Positions 61,682 to 64,000 of a stretch of DNA of 64,000 nt are shown here, one piece after another; the first letter of the stretch is position 1; the number at the start of each line of letters is the position of its first letter. Both the position numbers and the translations under genes were made by a program. The stretch spans positions 186,001 through 250,000 of the forward strand of contig NZ_ASWD01000003.1 of the NCBI RefSeq assembly GCF_000407485.1. Direction: 5' to 3'. This DNA is from Enterococcus pallens ATCC BAA-351 (lineage in GTDB: Bacteria; Bacillota; Bacilli; Lactobacillales; Enterococcaceae). The notes below the pieces were generated by a model. The model ran no database searches. It saw nothing but the letters and a program-made list of their open reading frames with translations, and was not told the origin of the DNA.

Positions 61682-64000
61682 GTTGATTCGCTCCTCTTTC
61701 GCTGTTATGAGCAAAAACGGGTTCAATTTGCCAAATATCTTCCGCATAACGCTTCACTGTTTCATCCGAAGAGAAACGCCCAGCATTAGCAATATTCAGC
61801 AAACTAATTTGCTTCCAGCGGCGACGATCTTGATAAGCTTCATTAATCGATTCTTGGGCATCACAATACGCAGCGAAATCACGTAGAACAAAGAATTCAT
61901 CATTGTATTTAATCAAAGAGTCGAGAATTTCTTGACCTTCCACGGCAATATTCGGAATGGTTCCATCCACGAACGCATTTAAAACCTTATGGATTACCGG
62001 GTCATTGTGATAAAGCTCCGCCGAATTGTAATTGTGCTCTTGATAATAGCGATAAACTTCCGTTTCAGTCAGTCCAAAAATAGCAATGTTTTCATCTCCA
62101 ACAGCATCGCGAATTTCAATATTGGCTCCGTCTAAGGTTGCCACTGTTACGGCTCCGTTCAGCATCAGCTTCATATTGGAAGTACCAGATGCTTCCTTTG
62201 AAGCTAGGGAGATTTGTTCACTCACATCGGCAGCCGGAATAATTCGTTCAGCTAAGGTCACATTGTAATTCTCCAAAAAGACTATTTTCAGCTTGTCGTT
62301 AATCGATTTGTCATTGTTAATTAAATTAGCTGCTTCATTGATCGCCTTAATAACTGATTTGGCATAGTGATAGCTTGGTGCCGCTTTAGCTCCAAAGATA
62401 AAGACTCTTGGATGGATCGGCAAATTAGGATTTTCCTTCAAATCAAAATACAGCTTTACAATGTGCAGCAGGTTCAGCAATTGACGTTTGTAGGCATGCA
62501 GACGCTTGATTTGAACATCAAAAATCGCTTCTGGAGAAACCTCAATGCCTTTTACTCGTTTAATGTATTCAGCCAATTTCACTTTATTTTCATGCTTGGC
62601 ATCAGCTAAAGCATCCAACACCTGATCGTCTTCCACATAATTCAGCAACAAACGAATATCTTTAGGATCGCTGTTCCAAGAATTCCCAATTGTATCATTT
62701 AATACCTTCGTCATGCTGCGGTTTGCTAATTGTGACCAGCGTCTTTGAGCAATCCCGTTAGTTTTATTATTGAAGCGTGTCGGATACAGCACGTAAAAAT
62801 CATGCAGGACGACACTTTTCAGCAAATCAGAATGCAACTTAGCTACCCCATTAGTTGAATGAGAACCGATAATAGCTAAATGAGCCATGTGAATTTGGCC
62901 ATGCTGAATAATGCGAGTACGTTCAACCAAGTCTGCTGGCTGTACACCAGTCATTTCATTAACAAATCGACGATCAATTTCCTCAATGATTTGGTAAATT
63001 CGCGGACAAACCTCTTTCATCATCGGAATCGACCATTTTTCCAAGGCTTCGGCCATAATTGTATGGTTAGTATAGCTCATTACCTTAACCGTTAAATTCC
63101 AAGCCTTCTCCCACGGCAAGCCTTCTTCATCCACTAACAAGCGCATAAATTCTGCGACACACATAGCTGGATGTGTATCGTTAATGTGAATCGCAATGTA
63201 CTGATTAATTTGATCATATGAAAAACCTAATTGCTTATAATAGCGTAAAATGCTTTGAACTCCAGCCGAAACGAAGAAATATTCCTGTGACAAGCGCAAT
63301 TTTCTGCCGGCCTCATTGGAATCATCCGGATACAGAACCGAGGTTAAGTCCTCAATCATGCGGCGATCTTCAATACTACGGTAACGATCTTCTTCTTCAG
63401 CAGGAATTTCAACACTCCATAAACGCATTGTGTTAACAATATTGTTTTGATAGCCCACCATACCCGTATCATAAGGAACAGCACGCACAGTATAGCCATT
63501 TTCATAGACGGGCTTCAATAGCCCATTGGCATCCTCTTGTAAATAAACATTGCCGCCAAAATGCACATCAACAGCCTTGCTTTCTTTTCGAATTTCCCAA
63601 ATATTGCCTTTTTGCAGCCATTCATCTGGTAATTCTACTTGATAGCCATCAACAAAACGCTGCTTAAACAAACCATATTCATAACGAATTCCATTGCCGT
63701 TGCCGGGTAATCCGCAAGAAGCAATCGAGTCCATGAAGCAAGAGGCCAAACGACCTAACCCGCCATTTCCTAACGCCATATCGGGTTCCACCTCTGCCAG
63801 CTCATCCAAGGAAATTCCCATTTCCTGCAACGCTTCCTCAATCATTTCCAGCCAGCCCATATTTAATAAATTGCTTTTCAGCATTTTCCCTGGTAAAAAT
63901 TCAATTGAAAAATAGTAGGCCTGTTTTTGCTGCTGATCTCGGTAATCCTGCCAGGTTTGTCGCCAATCCTGTGAGTAATGAGCGGTCATAATCGACCCTA
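61662..64000 (-). CDS. glgP: Glycogen/maltodextrin phosphorylase, N-terminus beyond the window
   Basis: A GT35 phosphorylase with the family blocks YYFSIEFLPG, NDTHPA, KTNGIAQRRW, VQIKRLHAYKRQ (part of the phosphate site) and the pyridoxal phosphate region EASGTSNMKLMLNGA (Lys). The visible ORF has 775 residues. The frame is open to the window edge and the visible start lies unusually close to the YYFS block, so the true start is probably outside. It releases glucose-1-P from glycogen or maltodextrin. It overlaps the GH13 gene start by 20 bases. Confidence 0.93.
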   Translation of the reverse strand, partial: GSIMTAHYSQDWRQTWQDYRDQQQKQAYYFSIEFLPGKMLKSNLLNMGWLEMIEEALQEMGISLDELAEVEPDMALGNGGLGRLASCFMDSIASCGLPGNGNGIRYEYGLFKQRFVDGYQVELPDEWLQKGNIWEIRKESKAVDVHFGGNVYLQEDANGLLKPVYENGYTVRAVPYDTGMVGYQNNIVNTMRLWSVEIPAEEEDRYRSIEDRRMIEDLTSVLYPDDSNEAGRKLRLSQEYFFVSAGVQSILRYYKQLGFSYDQINQYIAIHINDTHPAMCVAEFMRLLVDEEGLPWEKAWNLTVKVMSYTNHTIMAEALEKWSIPMMKEVCPRIYQIIEEIDRRFVNEMTGVQPADLVERTRIIQHGQIHMAHLAIIGSHSTNGVAKLHSDLLKSVVLHDFYVLYPTRFNNKTNGIAQRRWSQLANRSMTKVLNDTIGNSWNSDPKDIRLLLNYVEDDQVLDALADAKHENKVKLAEYIKRVKGIEVSPEAIFDVQIKRLHAYKRQLLNLLHIVKLYFDLKENPNLPIHPRVFIFGAKAAPSYHYAKSVIKAINEAANLINNDKSINDKLKIVFLENYNVTLAERIIPAADVSEQISLASKEASGTSNMKLMLNGAVTVATLDGANIEIRDAVGDENIAIFGLTETEVYRYYQEHNYNSAELYHNDPVIHKVLNAFVDGTIPNIAVEGQEILDSLIKYNDEFFVLRDFAAYCDAQESINEAYQDRRRWKQISLLNIANAGRFSSDETVKRYAEDIWQIEPVFAHNSERGANQHGAYLL

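Noticed and set aside
1-64000. CRISPR arrays
   Set aside because: No regularly spaced repeats with unique spacers were seen on either strand, and no cas genes.

Overview
The window looks like the chromosome of a low-G+C Gram-positive coccus, most likely an Enterococcus or close relative. The reasons are the Shine-Dalgarno-rich gene starts, the lepA-GNAT-deoxyribosyltransferase neighbourhood, the Tn916-type conjugation genes and the CcpA-type operator. The species cannot be fixed from the sequence alone.

Layout. (1) 1-3.6 kb is chromosome-like sequence with one minus-strand gene set: a MerR-type regulator (cut by the window edge), a histidine phosphatase, two flavodoxin-like exported proteins, a short-chain dehydrogenase and a frameshifted NAD(P)-binding protein, probably led by a MerR-type promoter. 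(2) 3.7-4.0 kb resembles the right end of a second integrative element, left behind outside the present one. (3) About 4.00-37.76 kb is a complete Tn916-family integrative and conjugative element (ICE) of about 33.7 kb. It sits against the 3' end of lepA and is bounded by a 13-bp identical core (TTGATTTAATAGG). All its main genes are on the minus strand. From right to left they are: a multi-HTH regulator, a thioester/Cna-B surface adhesin, orf23/orf22-like genes, a RelB-tailed small protein, the coupling ATPase, a zeta-toxin-like kinase with a tiny overlapping partner, a C5-cytosine methyltransferase, oriT, the MobT relaxase, ArdA, the type IV secretion genes (orf19 and orf17 to orf13 homologues), a scar of broken genes, the metabolic cargo, orf7/orf8-like regulators, xis and int. 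(4) 37.8-64 kb is ordinary chromosome: lepA, an Eis-like acetyltransferase, cell-wall hydrolases, an oxidoreductase, a large FtsX-type ABC exporter, nagA, an orphan endolysin, tRNA-Leu(GAG) and glycogen/maltodextrin genes.

The cargo is the striking part. In the slot where Tn916 carries tet(M), this element carries an AraC regulator and one operon. The operon encodes a two-subunit Fe-S dehydratase that resembles L(+)-tartrate dehydratase more than fumarase, a CitMHS-type carboxylate transporter, and a Na+-pumping oxaloacetate decarboxylase split into OadH, OadD (biotin carrier), OadB, a 41-residue OadG-like peptide and OadA. ATP-type PEP carboxykinase and an aromatic-acid-exporter-like membrane protein follow. 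Together these would import a dicarboxylate, make oxaloacetate, and either decarboxylate it to pyruvate with Na+ export or convert it to PEP with ATP gain: a self-transmissible tartrate-fermentation island. A CcpA-type cre site lies in the operon's upstream region. No antibiotic-resistance gene was seen in the element.
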